A program made the translations under genes and the position numbers. This document shows positions 16,849 to 25,040 of a stretch of DNA of 64,000 nucleotides, piece after piece. The first letter of the stretch is position 1, and each line of letters starts with the position of its first letter. The notes below the pieces were generated by a model. It was not told where the DNA came from and did no database searches. It saw only the letters and a list, made by a program, of their open reading frames with translations. The DNA lies in the NCBI RefSeq assembly GCF_900103445.1, contig NZ_FNHS01000014.1, positions 124,001 to 188,000 of the forward strand, read 5' to 3'. The DNA is from Methylobacterium phyllostachyos. Lineage in GTDB: Bacteria > Pseudomonadota > Alphaproteobacteria > Rhizobiales > Beijerinckiaceae.

Positions 16849-17214
16849 TCAGGCCGGGCCGATCAGGCTTTGGATCGTGGCGTAAACCTGCGCGGCCGTG
16901 TCGGTTGGCAGCGTCCCAATGCGGCGCAGGATCCGGGTTGGCTCAATGCAGGCGATCTTGAGCGGGCGGACGACGGAGGCGACACCGAGGCCGGCGGATC
17001 GGAAATCCTCGATCGGCACATCGCCCCCGACCCGCGCATTGCGGGCACTCGTGATCATCGCGATCCATACGTAGCCGACCGCGGCGACGGCCGCGCCCGA
17101 CACCACGACAGCGGGTCTCCGCTTCTCGGCAAGACGGTCCGAATACGGGAAGGGCACGACCACGACCGCCCCGGCCGGCAGATCCGGCGGCTCAGAGGTC
17201 GGCATAGTCTTCAT
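16849..17214 (-). CDS. MazF/PemK-type toxin
   Basis: A product of about 121 residues with the PemK/MazF opening: GAVVVVPFPYSDR, then KRRPAVVVSG and the central strand WIAMITSAR. Such proteins are ribosome-independent mRNA endonucleases held inactive by a co-encoded antitoxin. Start codons at 17214 and 17205 are both possible; either overlaps the 3' end of the antitoxin gene, as expected for a coupled pair. It lies inside the dcw cluster between the antitoxin and ddl. Toxin activity is inferred. Confidence 0.78.
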   Translation of the reverse strand: MKTMPTSEPPDLPAGAVVVVPFPYSDRLAEKRRPAVVVSGAAVAAVGYVWIAMITSARNARVGGDVPIEDFRSAGLGVASVVRPLKIACIEPTRILRRIGTLPTDTAAQVYATIQSLIGPA

Positions 17215-17425
17215 CGTCGATTGGGCCGGCCCATTCCGTGAAGGCCACGAACGGGTCCTCGCCCTCCGGCGGCGCCTTGTCGATCCGGATGCCGTCCGGC
17301 GTGATCCGGTAGCGAAGACGATCACCGGGCCGAATGGACAGGTGCTCGCGCACCTCCGGCGGCAGGACCGTCTGGCTTTTGACCGAGACTTTTGAATAGG
17401 CGGTCGTGGAAGCCCGATCTGGCAT
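17192..17425 (-). CDS. AbrB/MazE-type antitoxin
   Basis: A 77-residue protein with an N-terminal SpoVT-AbrB swapped-hairpin DNA-binding domain (KVSVKSQTVLPPEVREHLSIRPGDRL) and an acidic C-terminal tail (GPIDDEDYADL) that would wrap around the toxin. The gene lies 30 bases after murB and overlaps the toxin start. These antitoxins usually repress their own operon, which here would be embedded in the murB-ddl transcript. Confidence 0.78.
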   Translation of the reverse strand: MPDRASTTAYSKVSVKSQTVLPPEVREHLSIRPGDRLRYRITPDGIRIDKAPPEGEDPFVAFTEWAGPIDDEDYADL

Positions 17426-17455
17426 GCACCAGAGCCCTCTCGATTGGCTTACATC

Positions 17456-18388
17456 TTACTGGCTTACGGGCAGCGAGCCAACTCCGATCCTGCGGATCTC
17501 CCAACGCAGCTCGACGCCACTGGTCTCCCGCACTCGGCGGCGGACTTCCTCGCCGAGACCTTCGATATCGGCCGCGGTGGCGGTGCCGGTGTTGATCAGG
17601 AAGTTGCAGTGCATCGCGCTGACCTGCGCCCCGCCGCGCGTCAGCCCACGGCAGCCGGCGGCGTCGATGAGCTGCCACGCCTTGCCGCCCTCCGGGTTGG
17701 CGAAGGTCGATCCGCCGGTGCGCTCGCGGATCGGCTGGGCCGCCTCTCGGGCGGCGGTGACCCGCTCCATCTCGGCCTCGATGGCGGCACGATCGCCGGG
17801 CTTCCCGCGGAACAGGGCGCGGGTGAAGATCACATCCTCCGGCGCGCCCGAATGGCGGTAGGAGAAGCCCATCTCGGCGTGGCTGAAGGTGCGCCGCGCG
17901 CCCCGGCGATCGATGCCGCTTGCCTCGATCAGCACGTCGGTGGTCTCGCCGCCATGGGCACCCGCATTCATGCGCAGCGCGCCGCCGATGGATCCCGGGA
18001 TGCCGCGGTAGAAGGCGAGCCCGTCGAGCCCGGCCTCGGCGGCGGCCTTGGCGAGGCGCATGTCGGGCACGGCGGTGCCGACCGCCAGGGTCTCACCATC
18101 GACCGCAATGCTGCCGAAAGCTTTTCCGCCCAGGCGGATCACAACGCCCGGCACGCCGCCGTCGCGGACGATCAGGTTGGAGCCAAGCCCGATCACCGTC
18201 ACCGGCACGTCCGGTTCGAGGGCGGCGAGGAGGCGGGCGAGATCCTCGTCGTCGGCCGGGGTGAACAGCACCTCGGCTGGGCCGCCGACGCGGAACCACG
18301 TGAGGTCGGCGAGCGGCTGGTCGGCGAGCAGGCGCCCGCGGAGGTCTGGCGCCGCGGCGCGGATGCGGTCGTGGAGGGATGCGGTCAT
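17456..18388 (-). CDS. murB: UDP-N-acetylenolpyruvoylglucosamine reductase MurB
   Basis: A 310-residue flavoenzyme that reduces enolpyruvyl-UDP-GlcNAc to UDP-MurNAc. The FAD-binding PLADLTWFRVGGPAE and GLGSNLIVRDGG segments, the GIPGSIGGALRMNAGAHG loop and the catalytic-serine region GSTFANPEGG are all visible. Its start codon overlaps the stop of the upstream DUF559 gene (ATGA), and its ribosome-binding site (GGGGAGAAAC) lies at the edge of the mosaic repeat. Both points are unusual for a dcw gene. Confidence 0.95.
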   Translation of the reverse strand: MTASLHDRIRAAAPDLRGRLLADQPLADLTWFRVGGPAEVLFTPADDEDLARLLAALEPDVPVTVIGLGSNLIVRDGGVPGVVIRLGGKAFGSIAVDGETLAVGTAVPDMRLAKAAAEAGLDGLAFYRGIPGSIGGALRMNAGAHGGETTDVLIEASGIDRRGARRTFSHAEMGFSYRHSGAPEDVIFTRALFRGKPGDRAAIEAEMERVTAAREAAQPIRERTGGSTFANPEGGKAWQLIDAAGCRGLTRGGAQVSAMHCNFLINTGTATAADIEGLGEEVRRRVRETSGVELRWEIRRIGVGSLPVSQ

Positions 18389-18924
18389 AGGTGTTTCTCC
18401 CCTCGCCCCGCTTGCGGGGAGAGGGCTCCGGCGACCTTGTCGTCGCCGGAGCGAGGCGGCAGCCGAGGGTGAGGGGGCGGCTCCGGATATGCCTCGACCG
18501 GAGCCGCCCCCTCACCTTCGCCCTTCGGGCTCGCCGCGCCGACGACAGGGTCGTCGCGGCCCTCTCCCCGCGTGCGGGGAGAGGGAGGAAGCACGGCCAG
18601 GATAGTGTCCATCACACCGACGATGTTGTCCGCGACCTCGGCGTTCCAGAAGCGCAGGATGCGATAGCCCTGCACGGCCAGCCACGCGTCGCGAACGCGA
18701 TCGTGTTCGCTCTCGGCGTGCTGGCCGCCATCCAGCTCGATGATGAGGCGGCCCTCCCGGCAGCAGAAATCCGCGACGTAGCGGCCGATCGACTCCTGAC
18801 GGACGAACTTGAACCCGGCCAGACGCCGGTCGCGCACACGATACCAGAGACGGCGTTCCGCTTCGGTCTGTGACTCGCGCAGGCCCCGCCGGAAACGACT
18901 CCGTTCCGTATCGGCCTCGCGCAT
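18385..18924 (-). CDS. DUF559 (Vsr-like) endonuclease-domain protein with repeat-encoded tail
   Basis: A 179-residue protein. Residues 1-110 form a DUF559 domain of the restriction-endonuclease-like fold: ETEAERRLWYRVR-like opening, FVRQESIGRYVADFCC, the IIELDGGQH active-site strand, and YRILRFWNAEV. The last 67 residues or so are Pro/Gly/Arg-rich low complexity because they are read through the palindromic repeat at 18395-18588. The start at 18924 follows the murC stop by four bases; an in-frame ATG at 18954 lies inside murC. The stop overlaps the murB start. Its function is unknown; the domain suggests a nuclease. Confidence 0.75.
   Translation of the reverse strand: MREADTERSRFRRGLRESQTEAERRLWYRVRDRRLAGFKFVRQESIGRYVADFCCREGRLIIELDGGQHAESEHDRVRDAWLAVQGYRILRFWNAEVADNIVGVMDTILAVLPPSPRTRGEGRDDPVVGAASPKGEGEGAAPVEAYPEPPPHPRLPPRSGDDKVAGALSPQAGRGEKHL
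18395..18588. repeat. Composite palindromic mosaic repeat inside the DUF559 gene
   Basis: The element is about 194 bases built from nested hairpins. CCCCGCTTGCGGGG and CCCCGCGTGCGGGG lie at the two ends, GCGAC/GTCGC modules lie inside them, and a perfect 19-bp stem (18468-18486 with 18498-18516) lies at the centre. The module order is roughly mirrored, so the whole unit is a large palindrome. It is read as the C-terminus of the DUF559 protein. Confidence 0.8.
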
Positions 18925-18928
18925 CCCC

Positions 18929-20335
18929 TCACCGTCCCCGCGCGGCGAGCTCATCCGGCAGTGCGTAGGCCCATTGGGTGATCGTGCCGGCGCCGAGGCA
19001 CACCACGTAATCCCCTGGCTTCGCCAGCTCCCCGATGATGCCGGCCAGCTCCTCCGGTCGCTCCAGCGCCCGGGCGTCCCGGTGGCCGCGGGAGCGCAGG
19101 CCCGCCACGAGGCTGTCGCGGTCGAACCCCTCGATCGGCTGCTCGCCGGCCGCGTAGACCGGGGCGACGATCACCGTGTCGGCGTCGTTGAAGCAGGTGC
19201 AGAAATCGTCGAACAGCGATTGCAGCCGCGTGTAGCGGTGCGGCTGCACCACCGCGATCACCCCGTGCTCGGTCGAAGCGCGGGCGGCCTTGAGCACCGC
19301 CTTGATCTCCACCGGATGGTGCCCGTAATCGTCGAAGATCGTCGCGCCGTTCCATTCGCCGGTGCGGGTGAAGCGCCGCTTCACGCCGCCGAAGCCCGCC
19401 AGCGCATTGCGGATCGCCTCCGGCTTCACGCCGAGTTCGTGCGCCACCGCCAGCGCCGCCGTGGCGTTGAGGGCGTTGTGCTTGCCCGGCATGGGCAGGA
19501 CGAGATCCTCCATCTCCATCCGGTAGCCGGGGCGACGGTCGCGGATCATCACCCGGAAGCGGCTCTGGCCCCCGCGGAGATCCACGTCGATCAGGCGCAC
19601 GTCGGCCTGCGGGTTCTCGCCGTAGGTGATGATCCGCCGGTCCTCGATATGGCCGACGAGGTCCTGCACGACCGGGTGATCGGTGCACATCACGGCAAAC
19701 CCGTAGAACGGGATGTTGTCGATGAAGCGCCGGAACGCGTCCTTGACCGCCTCGAACGAGCCGAAATGGTCGAGATGCTCGGGATCGATATTGGTGACGA
19801 TCGCTACGTCGGCGGGCAGCTTGAGGAAGGTGCCGTCGGACTCGTCGGCCTCCACCACCATCCAGTCGCCCTCGCCCATCCGGGCGTTTGTGCCGTAGGC
19901 ATTGATGATGCCGCCGTTGATCACCGTCGGATCGAGGTTGCCGGCATCGAGGAGTGTGGCGACCAGGGAGGTGGTCGTGGTCTTGCCGTGCGTGCCCGCG
20001 ATGGCGACGCAGGACTTGAACCGCATCAACTCGGCCAGCATCTCGGCCCGGCGGACCACGGGGAGGCGGCGCTCCCGGGCTGCCTGCAACTCGGGATTGT
20101 CGCGCCGGATCGCCGTGGAAACGACCACGAGGGCCGCCTCCGCGACGTTGTCGGCGTTGTGGCCCACGAAGGTGCGCATGCCCTTCTCGGCAAGCCGCCG
20201 GACGTTGGCGTTGTCGGAGGCGTCCGAGCCCTGCACCGTGTAGCCGAGATTGTGCATCACCTCGGCGATCCCGGACATGCCGATGCCGCCGATGCCGATG
20301 AAGTGGATGGGGCCGAGCTTGTCGGGCAGCTTCAT
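18929..20335 (-). CDS. murC: UDP-N-acetylmuramate--L-alanine ligase MurC
   Basis: A 468-residue ATP-dependent Mur ligase that adds L-Ala to UDP-MurNAc. The N-terminal IHFIGIGGIGMSGIAE nucleotide-binding loop, ATP-binding IAGTHGKTTTTS, the VVEADESDGTF metal site and the C-terminal DDYGHHPVEI motif diagnostic of MurC are all present. It follows murG by 51 bases. In a standard cluster murB would follow directly; here the DUF559 gene intervenes. Confidence 0.97.
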   Translation of the reverse strand: MKLPDKLGPIHFIGIGGIGMSGIAEVMHNLGYTVQGSDASDNANVRRLAEKGMRTFVGHNADNVAEAALVVVSTAIRRDNPELQAARERRLPVVRRAEMLAELMRFKSCVAIAGTHGKTTTTSLVATLLDAGNLDPTVINGGIINAYGTNARMGEGDWMVVEADESDGTFLKLPADVAIVTNIDPEHLDHFGSFEAVKDAFRRFIDNIPFYGFAVMCTDHPVVQDLVGHIEDRRIITYGENPQADVRLIDVDLRGGQSRFRVMIRDRRPGYRMEMEDLVLPMPGKHNALNATAALAVAHELGVKPEAIRNALAGFGGVKRRFTRTGEWNGATIFDDYGHHPVEIKAVLKAARASTEHGVIAVVQPHRYTRLQSLFDDFCTCFNDADTVIVAPVYAAGEQPIEGFDRDSLVAGLRSRGHRDARALERPEELAGIIGELAKPGDYVVCLGAGTITQWAYALPDELAARGR

Positions 20336-20386
20336 GGGTCGAACCGTCTGGTGGCGGGATCGCCGGTTTCGGAATCCCTCAAGAAT

Positions 20387-21496
20387 TCAGGTGCGGGCGG
20401 CCGTCTCGATGACGACATCGGCCAGCCTTTCGGCGGCGTCATGGATGCCCGCGCTTCTGGCTGCATCGGCCGCCGCGGTCAATTTTGCCGGCGTCGCGAA
20501 GCAGGCGGTAAGCTCCGCGGCGAGGCGATCCGGGGTGAAGTCCGATTGCTTGATCGCCAGAGCCGCGCCGATCGCGTCGAGGGTCGCGGCGTTGGCGGCC
20601 TGGTCCTGATCGAGGGAGCCCGGCAGCGGCACGAGGATCGCCGGTCGGCCGATCGCCGCCAGTTCCGAGACCGTCGAGGCGCCCGAGCGGCCGATCACGA
20701 GGTGGCTCGCGGCCATCCGAGCGGGCAGATCCTTGAAGAACGGCGCCGCCTCCAGCCCGGCAAGCCCCATCGCGAGGTAGCGGTTCTGTACCGCCGTCAG
20801 GTCCTCGGATCGGACCTGCTGGACGAGGTGCAGCCGGGCGCGCAGGGCATCGGGTAGGCGGGCGATCGCCTCCGGCACGACCTCGCCCATCACCCGGGCA
20901 CCCTGGCTGCCGCCGAACACCAGCAGCCGCAGGGCATCACCGTCGCCGAAGGGCGGGAACGGGATCTTCGCCGCCTCGATGACGGCCGGGCGCAGCGGGT
21001 TGCCAGTATGGATGCGCGGGGCTTTTGCCTTGTCGGGCACGCCGCGCACCACCTTGAAGCCGGTGGCGATCGTGCGGGCGCCGCGGGCCAGGAAGGCGTT
21101 GGCCCGGCCCATCACGGCGTTCTGCTCGTGGAGGATCGTGGGCACGCGCAGGATCTGGCCGGCCAGGACCGGAGGCACGGTCGGGTAACCGCCGAAACCC
21201 ACGATGGCGGCCGGGTTGATCCGCCGGATCTCCTTCGCGGCGACCCCGAAGCCGCGGCCCAGCGTCAGCACGGCGCCGGCCCGCTTCAACGGTGAGCGGC
21301 CCGACGGCGTCGCCGACGCGATGGTGATCACCTCGGAGGCCGGGAACTCGGAGGCGATCGCGTCGACGCGGGCGTCGGTGGCGAGCGCCACCCGGATACC
21401 CCGGGCCCGCAGCGCGTGGGCGAGGCTCTCGGCCGGGAACAGGTGGCCGCCGGTGCCGCCCGCGCTGAGCAGGATCGTGGGGGTGAAGACGGTCAC
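20387..21496 (-). CDS. murG: Lipid II synthase MurG
   Basis: The 369-residue glycosyltransferase that adds GlcNAc to lipid I on the inner face of the membrane. The start is GTG at 21496, four bases overlapping the ftsW stop (GTGA), which suits the conserved N-terminus ILLSAGGTGGHLFPA. The HEQNAVMGRANAFLA, GGSQGARVM and RSGASTVSELAAIG motifs bind donor and acceptor. The open frame extends far upstream through ftsW in another frame; that extension is not coding. Confidence 0.95.
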   Translation of the reverse strand: MTVFTPTILLSAGGTGGHLFPAESLAHALRARGIRVALATDARVDAIASEFPASEVITIASATPSGRSPLKRAGAVLTLGRGFGVAAKEIRRINPAAIVGFGGYPTVPPVLAGQILRVPTILHEQNAVMGRANAFLARGARTIATGFKVVRGVPDKAKAPRIHTGNPLRPAVIEAAKIPFPPFGDGDALRLLVFGGSQGARVMGEVVPEAIARLPDALRARLHLVQQVRSEDLTAVQNRYLAMGLAGLEAAPFFKDLPARMAASHLVIGRSGASTVSELAAIGRPAILVPLPGSLDQDQAANAATLDAIGAALAIKQSDFTPDRLAAELTACFATPAKLTAAADAARSAGIHDAAERLADVVIETAART

Positions 21497-22659
21497 TGCA
21501 TCATCCCGGCGACAGTGGCGGGCGCGGTTCCGGGGGGCTTCTGGCTGAGCAGCACGCTGCGCGGTCGCTTGCGGGTCAGGGCGACGAGGAAGCCCGTGCC
21601 GAGCGCCAGCGAGATCATCGACGAACCGCCGAAGGAGATGAACGGCAGGGTCATGCCCTTGGCCGGCATGAGCTGGGTGTTCACCGCCATGTTGATGCAG
21701 GCCTGCAATCCGAAGAGCGTGGTCAGGCCGGTGATCGCCAGCCGCGAGAAGGTGTCGTCGGTGCGCCGGGCGAGCTTGAGTCCACGCAGCACGATGAAGG
21801 CGAACAGGGCCACGAGGCACAGGCACACGATGACGCCGAATTCCTCGCCGGTGACCGAGAAGATGAAGTCGGTATGTGCATCCGGCAGGTGGCGCTTGGC
21901 TACCCCCTCCCCCGGTCCGGTGCCGAACCAGCCCCCCGAGCGGAACGATTCCCGGGACCAGAAGTCCTGGAACCCGCCGCCGGAATCCCGGTCGAGGAAT
22001 TTGTTGAAGCGCTCGCGGACGTGGTGGAAGAACAGGTAGGCCGCGAACACGCCGCCAAGCCCGAGCACGCCGAGCAGAGCCACCCAGATCAGGTGCAGGC
22101 CGGCGACGAAGAACAGCGCGCACCACACCATGGTGATCAGCATGGTCTGGCCGAAATCGGGCTGGAGCAGAAGCGGCACGATGGTGATCGGCAGCAGCAG
22201 CAGCGCCAGAATGCCGCCCGGCATGTCGCGGCGTTGCGCGCCCTCCGAGAAGGCCCAGGCGGCCACCACCACGAAGGCCGGCTTCACGAATTCGGAGGGC
22301 TGAAGGCCGATCGGTCCGAACTGGATCCAGCGATGCGCGCCCTTGATCTCCGGGCCGAACTTGCCGGCGAGGAGGCAGAGCGCGACGCCGCAGATCCAGG
22401 TGACCAGCGCCAGCCGCCGGACCCCGCGCAGGGACAGGAACGACACCGCGCAGATCAGCAGGATGGTCGGCGCGAGGTACATCGCCTGCCGGTTCAGGAA
22501 GTAGAAGGTCGGCAGGCCGATCCGCTCGGCGACCGGGGGGCCGCCGCCCATCAGGAAGACGAGGCCCGCGACCATCAACGCGAACAGGGCCGCGAGCAGG
22601 CCGCGGTCCACGGTCCACCACCAATCGGTCAGCGGGGTGCGTTCGGCGCGTGACATCAT
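21493..22659 (-). CDS. ftsW: Septal peptidoglycan glycosyltransferase FtsW
   Basis: A SEDS-family protein of about 388 residues with roughly ten membrane segments. Family features are the GHHRWIQFGPIGLQPSEF-like stretch, SRESFRSGGWFGTGPGEG in the large periplasmic loop, and the C-terminal MPAKGMTLPFISFGGSSM. It polymerises lipid II with FtsI during septation. ATGs at 22659 and 22656 (MMSRAERTPL) and a TTG at 22668 are possible starts. The murD gene that normally precedes it lies 2.4 kb away behind an inserted receptor gene. Confidence 0.95.
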   Translation of the reverse strand: MMSRAERTPLTDWWWTVDRGLLAALFALMVAGLVFLMGGGPPVAERIGLPTFYFLNRQAMYLAPTILLICAVSFLSLRGVRRLALVTWICGVALCLLAGKFGPEIKGAHRWIQFGPIGLQPSEFVKPAFVVVAAWAFSEGAQRRDMPGGILALLLLPITIVPLLLQPDFGQTMLITMVWCALFFVAGLHLIWVALLGVLGLGGVFAAYLFFHHVRERFNKFLDRDSGGGFQDFWSRESFRSGGWFGTGPGEGVAKRHLPDAHTDFIFSVTGEEFGVIVCLCLVALFAFIVLRGLKLARRTDDTFSRLAITGLTTLFGLQACINMAVNTQLMPAKGMTLPFISFGGSSMISLALGTGFLVALTRKRPRSVLLSQKPPGTAPATVAGMMQ

Positions 22660-22914
22660 GCCGGGCAACGACTCCAGGCCGCGCGGATTCCGGTCCGCGC
22701 GGGTCGGGCCGGATCCTGTGCAGGAATGGTAAACGGAGGCTTATGGCGCCGGCCATCTGCTGCGGCCCGGCAGCTGACGGATATACGGTCATCAATCCTC
22801 CAATACTTATATGAGGATACGCTATGTTAATTTCAGTGTTGCAACCTCCGGATGCATCGATCCGGCGGCTCGACGCGCGACGCTGCCGATCCGTCAAGCG
22901 GAAGCCGACACGCC

Positions 22915-24390
22915 ATGTTCGCCAGACAGAATAGCCGTGAAGCCCAGGCCAAGCTCGCAGCCCTCGACCGCGTCCAGGGTGTGATCGAGTTCGATCTTAC
23001 CGGGCGGATCCTCTCGGCGAACCAGAATTTCCTCGATGTCGTCGGCTATACGCTGCCCGAGATCGTCGGCCAGCACCACAGCCTGTTCATGGATTCGGCG
23101 CAACGCGATTCGGAGCCGTATCGCGCATTCTGGGAGCGCCTGCGCACCGGCGCCTTCGAGTCCGGCCAGTTCCAGCGGGTGGGCCGCGGCGGCCGCCCGA
23201 TCTGGATTCAGGCCTCCTACAACCCGATGCTCGATACCCGCGGACGGCCCTACAAGGTGGTGAAGTTCGCCACCGATATCACGCGGCAGCGGACCGAGGA
23301 GGCCGACCGCGCCGGCCAGATCGCCGCCATCGACAAGGTTCAGGCGGTGATCGCCTTCGACCTCGACGGCACGGTGCTTGAGGCGAACGACAACTTCCTT
23401 CTCGCGATGGGCTACGCCCGCGAGGAGATCGTCGGGCGGCATCACAGCCTGTTCGTCGAACCCGCCACCCGCGACAGCGAGGCCTATCGCGCGTTTTGGG
23501 CGGCCCTGCGCGGCGGCACATACCAAGCGGCGCAGTTCCGGCGGATCGGCAAGGGCGGCCGCGAGGTCTGGATCCAGGCCTCCTACAACCCGATCCTGGA
23601 TGCCGGCGGGCGGCCCTACAAGGTGATTAAGTTCGCCACCGACATCAGCGATCAGGTCCATCTGCTCGCCAACCTGCGCACGCTCATCGACCAGAACTTC
23701 GGCGAGATCGAGCAGGCGGTGTCACACTCGACGAAGGCGGCCGCGCTGGCTTCCTCGGCGGCGGATTCGACCGCCGGCAACGTCCAGACCGTGGCAGCGG
23801 CCGCCGAGGAGCTGGCGGCGTCCGTGGCCGAGATGTCCCAGAGCATCGTGCGCTCCCAGGGCGCCACCGACACCGCCTATGCCTGCGTCCAGGATGCGGA
23901 TGCCCACACCAAACGGCTCGCCGACACCGCGACCGCGATGACCAGCATCGTCGGCCTGATCCAGAACATCGCCGGCCAGATCAACCTCCTGGCACTCAAC
24001 GCCACGATCGAGGCGGCGCGTGCCGGCGAGGCCGGCCGCGGCTTCGCGGTGGTGGCCTCCGAGGTGAAGGCGCTGGCCGATCAGGCGGCGCGCGCCACCG
24101 GGCAGATCAACGGCGAAATTGCCAGCGTCCAGCGGGTCTCGCAGGAAGTGGTGGAGGCGCTGGGCTTGATCGGCAGTTCGGTCTCGGTGATGCGCGAGAC
24201 CGTCGTGGCGACGGCCGCAGCTATCGAGGAGCAGAGCGCGGTGACGCGCGATCTCGCCGAGAACATGCAGAGCGCCTCCGGAGCGGTCACGGCGATCACG
24301 GGGAATATCGGCGCGATCGTGCAATCGGTGGCGGGCGTCTCGCACGCGGTGGGGACCACCCGCGAGGCCGCCAAGGTCCTGGCGCGCTGA
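22915..24390 (+). CDS. Soluble double-PAS methyl-accepting chemotaxis protein (BdlA-like)
   Basis: A 491-residue chemoreceptor with no membrane segment. Two tandem PAS domains (about residues 15-125 and 135-245) are near copies of each other, each ending G-R-P-Y-K-V-[VI]-K-F-A-T-D-I. A coiled-coil signalling domain follows, with the conserved hairpin tip TIEAARAGEAGRGFAVVASEV. The start at 22915 has a GGAAG ribosome site. PAS pairs of this kind sense oxygen, redox or small ligands through bound cofactors; the ligand is unknown. It is on the strand opposite to the surrounding dcw genes and splits murD from ftsW. Confidence 0.9.
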   Translation: MFARQNSREAQAKLAALDRVQGVIEFDLTGRILSANQNFLDVVGYTLPEIVGQHHSLFMDSAQRDSEPYRAFWERLRTGAFESGQFQRVGRGGRPIWIQASYNPMLDTRGRPYKVVKFATDITRQRTEEADRAGQIAAIDKVQAVIAFDLDGTVLEANDNFLLAMGYAREEIVGRHHSLFVEPATRDSEAYRAFWAALRGGTYQAAQFRRIGKGGREVWIQASYNPILDAGGRPYKVIKFATDISDQVHLLANLRTLIDQNFGEIEQAVSHSTKAAALASSAADSTAGNVQTVAAAAEELAASVAEMSQSIVRSQGATDTAYACVQDADAHTKRLADTATAMTSIVGLIQNIAGQINLLALNATIEAARAGEAGRGFAVVASEVKALADQAARATGQINGEIASVQRVSQEVVEALGLIGSSVSVMRETVVATAAAIEEQSAVTRDLAENMQSASGAVTAITGNIGAIVQSVAGVSHAVGTTREAAKVLAR

Positions 24391-24410
24391 AGGCCCCTCG
24401 GGGCGATGAT

Positions 24411-24772
24411 CTTGCCGTGCTCCCACCAGGGCACGAGCCGACGCTCGCGCCGCCGCAGGTGTGATGAGAACGCCAGGGCGCAGGCGGCGATGACATCGAT
24501 CCCGAGGAAGACCACGTCTGTCGCCAGGAACTGGGCGGCGGACATGATCATGACGCCGCTGCCGCGGGTCGCCGCGATGACTACGGCGGCCATGAGCGTC
24601 GCCCAGCTGACGCTCATGGCGATGCGCAGCCCAGTCAGGATCTCCGGCAGGGCACCCGGCAGGACCACGGTGCGCGACACTTGGGGCGGGTTCCGCCGAG
24701 CGACAGGCCCGCGTCGATGCGCTCGGTCGGCAGCCCACGCAGGCCCGCCTGCGCCGACAGACTGATCGCCCA
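24411..24772 (-). pseudogene. Remnant of an ABC transporter permease (TauC/SsuC type)
   Basis: Minus-strand translation gives ISLSAQAGLRGLPTERIDAG (24689-24772), then after a frameshift SRTVVLPGALPEILTGLRIA and further permease sequence down to about 24411. Together these form the coupling loop and C-terminal spans of a nitrate/sulfonate/taurine-type ABC permease. The N-terminal spans are gone, the frame is broken, and the C-terminus runs without a stop into the chemoreceptor gene. Confidence 0.75.
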
Positions 24773-25040
24773 GGTTGGATGGCCTGGCCGGTACGGAACG
24801 ACGCATTCTGCTTGGCAACGAGCGCCGCGAAGGTTCTGAGAAACCCCCGGGATTGGAGGCGCGAACCGGGTGGAGGCCAACAAGGCGTCGACGGTCGGCG
24901 CGGGGTCGCGCGGGGGTTCGCCCTCTGAAGTCCGATCAGAGGGAAGGTCGTTTCGGCCACGAACCGCCCATGGGTCGGCTGCGGCAACCGTTTCTCACGC
25001 GCGACCGGGGCAATCGCCCCCGCGAATCAGGTGGGGCGCG
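24773..25040. other. Non-coding debris between permease remnant and murD
   Basis: No intact gene is visible. The stretch may be further decayed sequence from the transporter operon whose permease remnant lies next to it, but I could not match any fragment convincingly. Confidence 0.4.

Noticed and set aside
20387..22897. A single 836-codon minus-strand frame as one protein
   Set aside because: Only its 3' part, from GTG 21496, matches a family (MurG). The upstream part overlaps ftsW in another frame and is low complexity.
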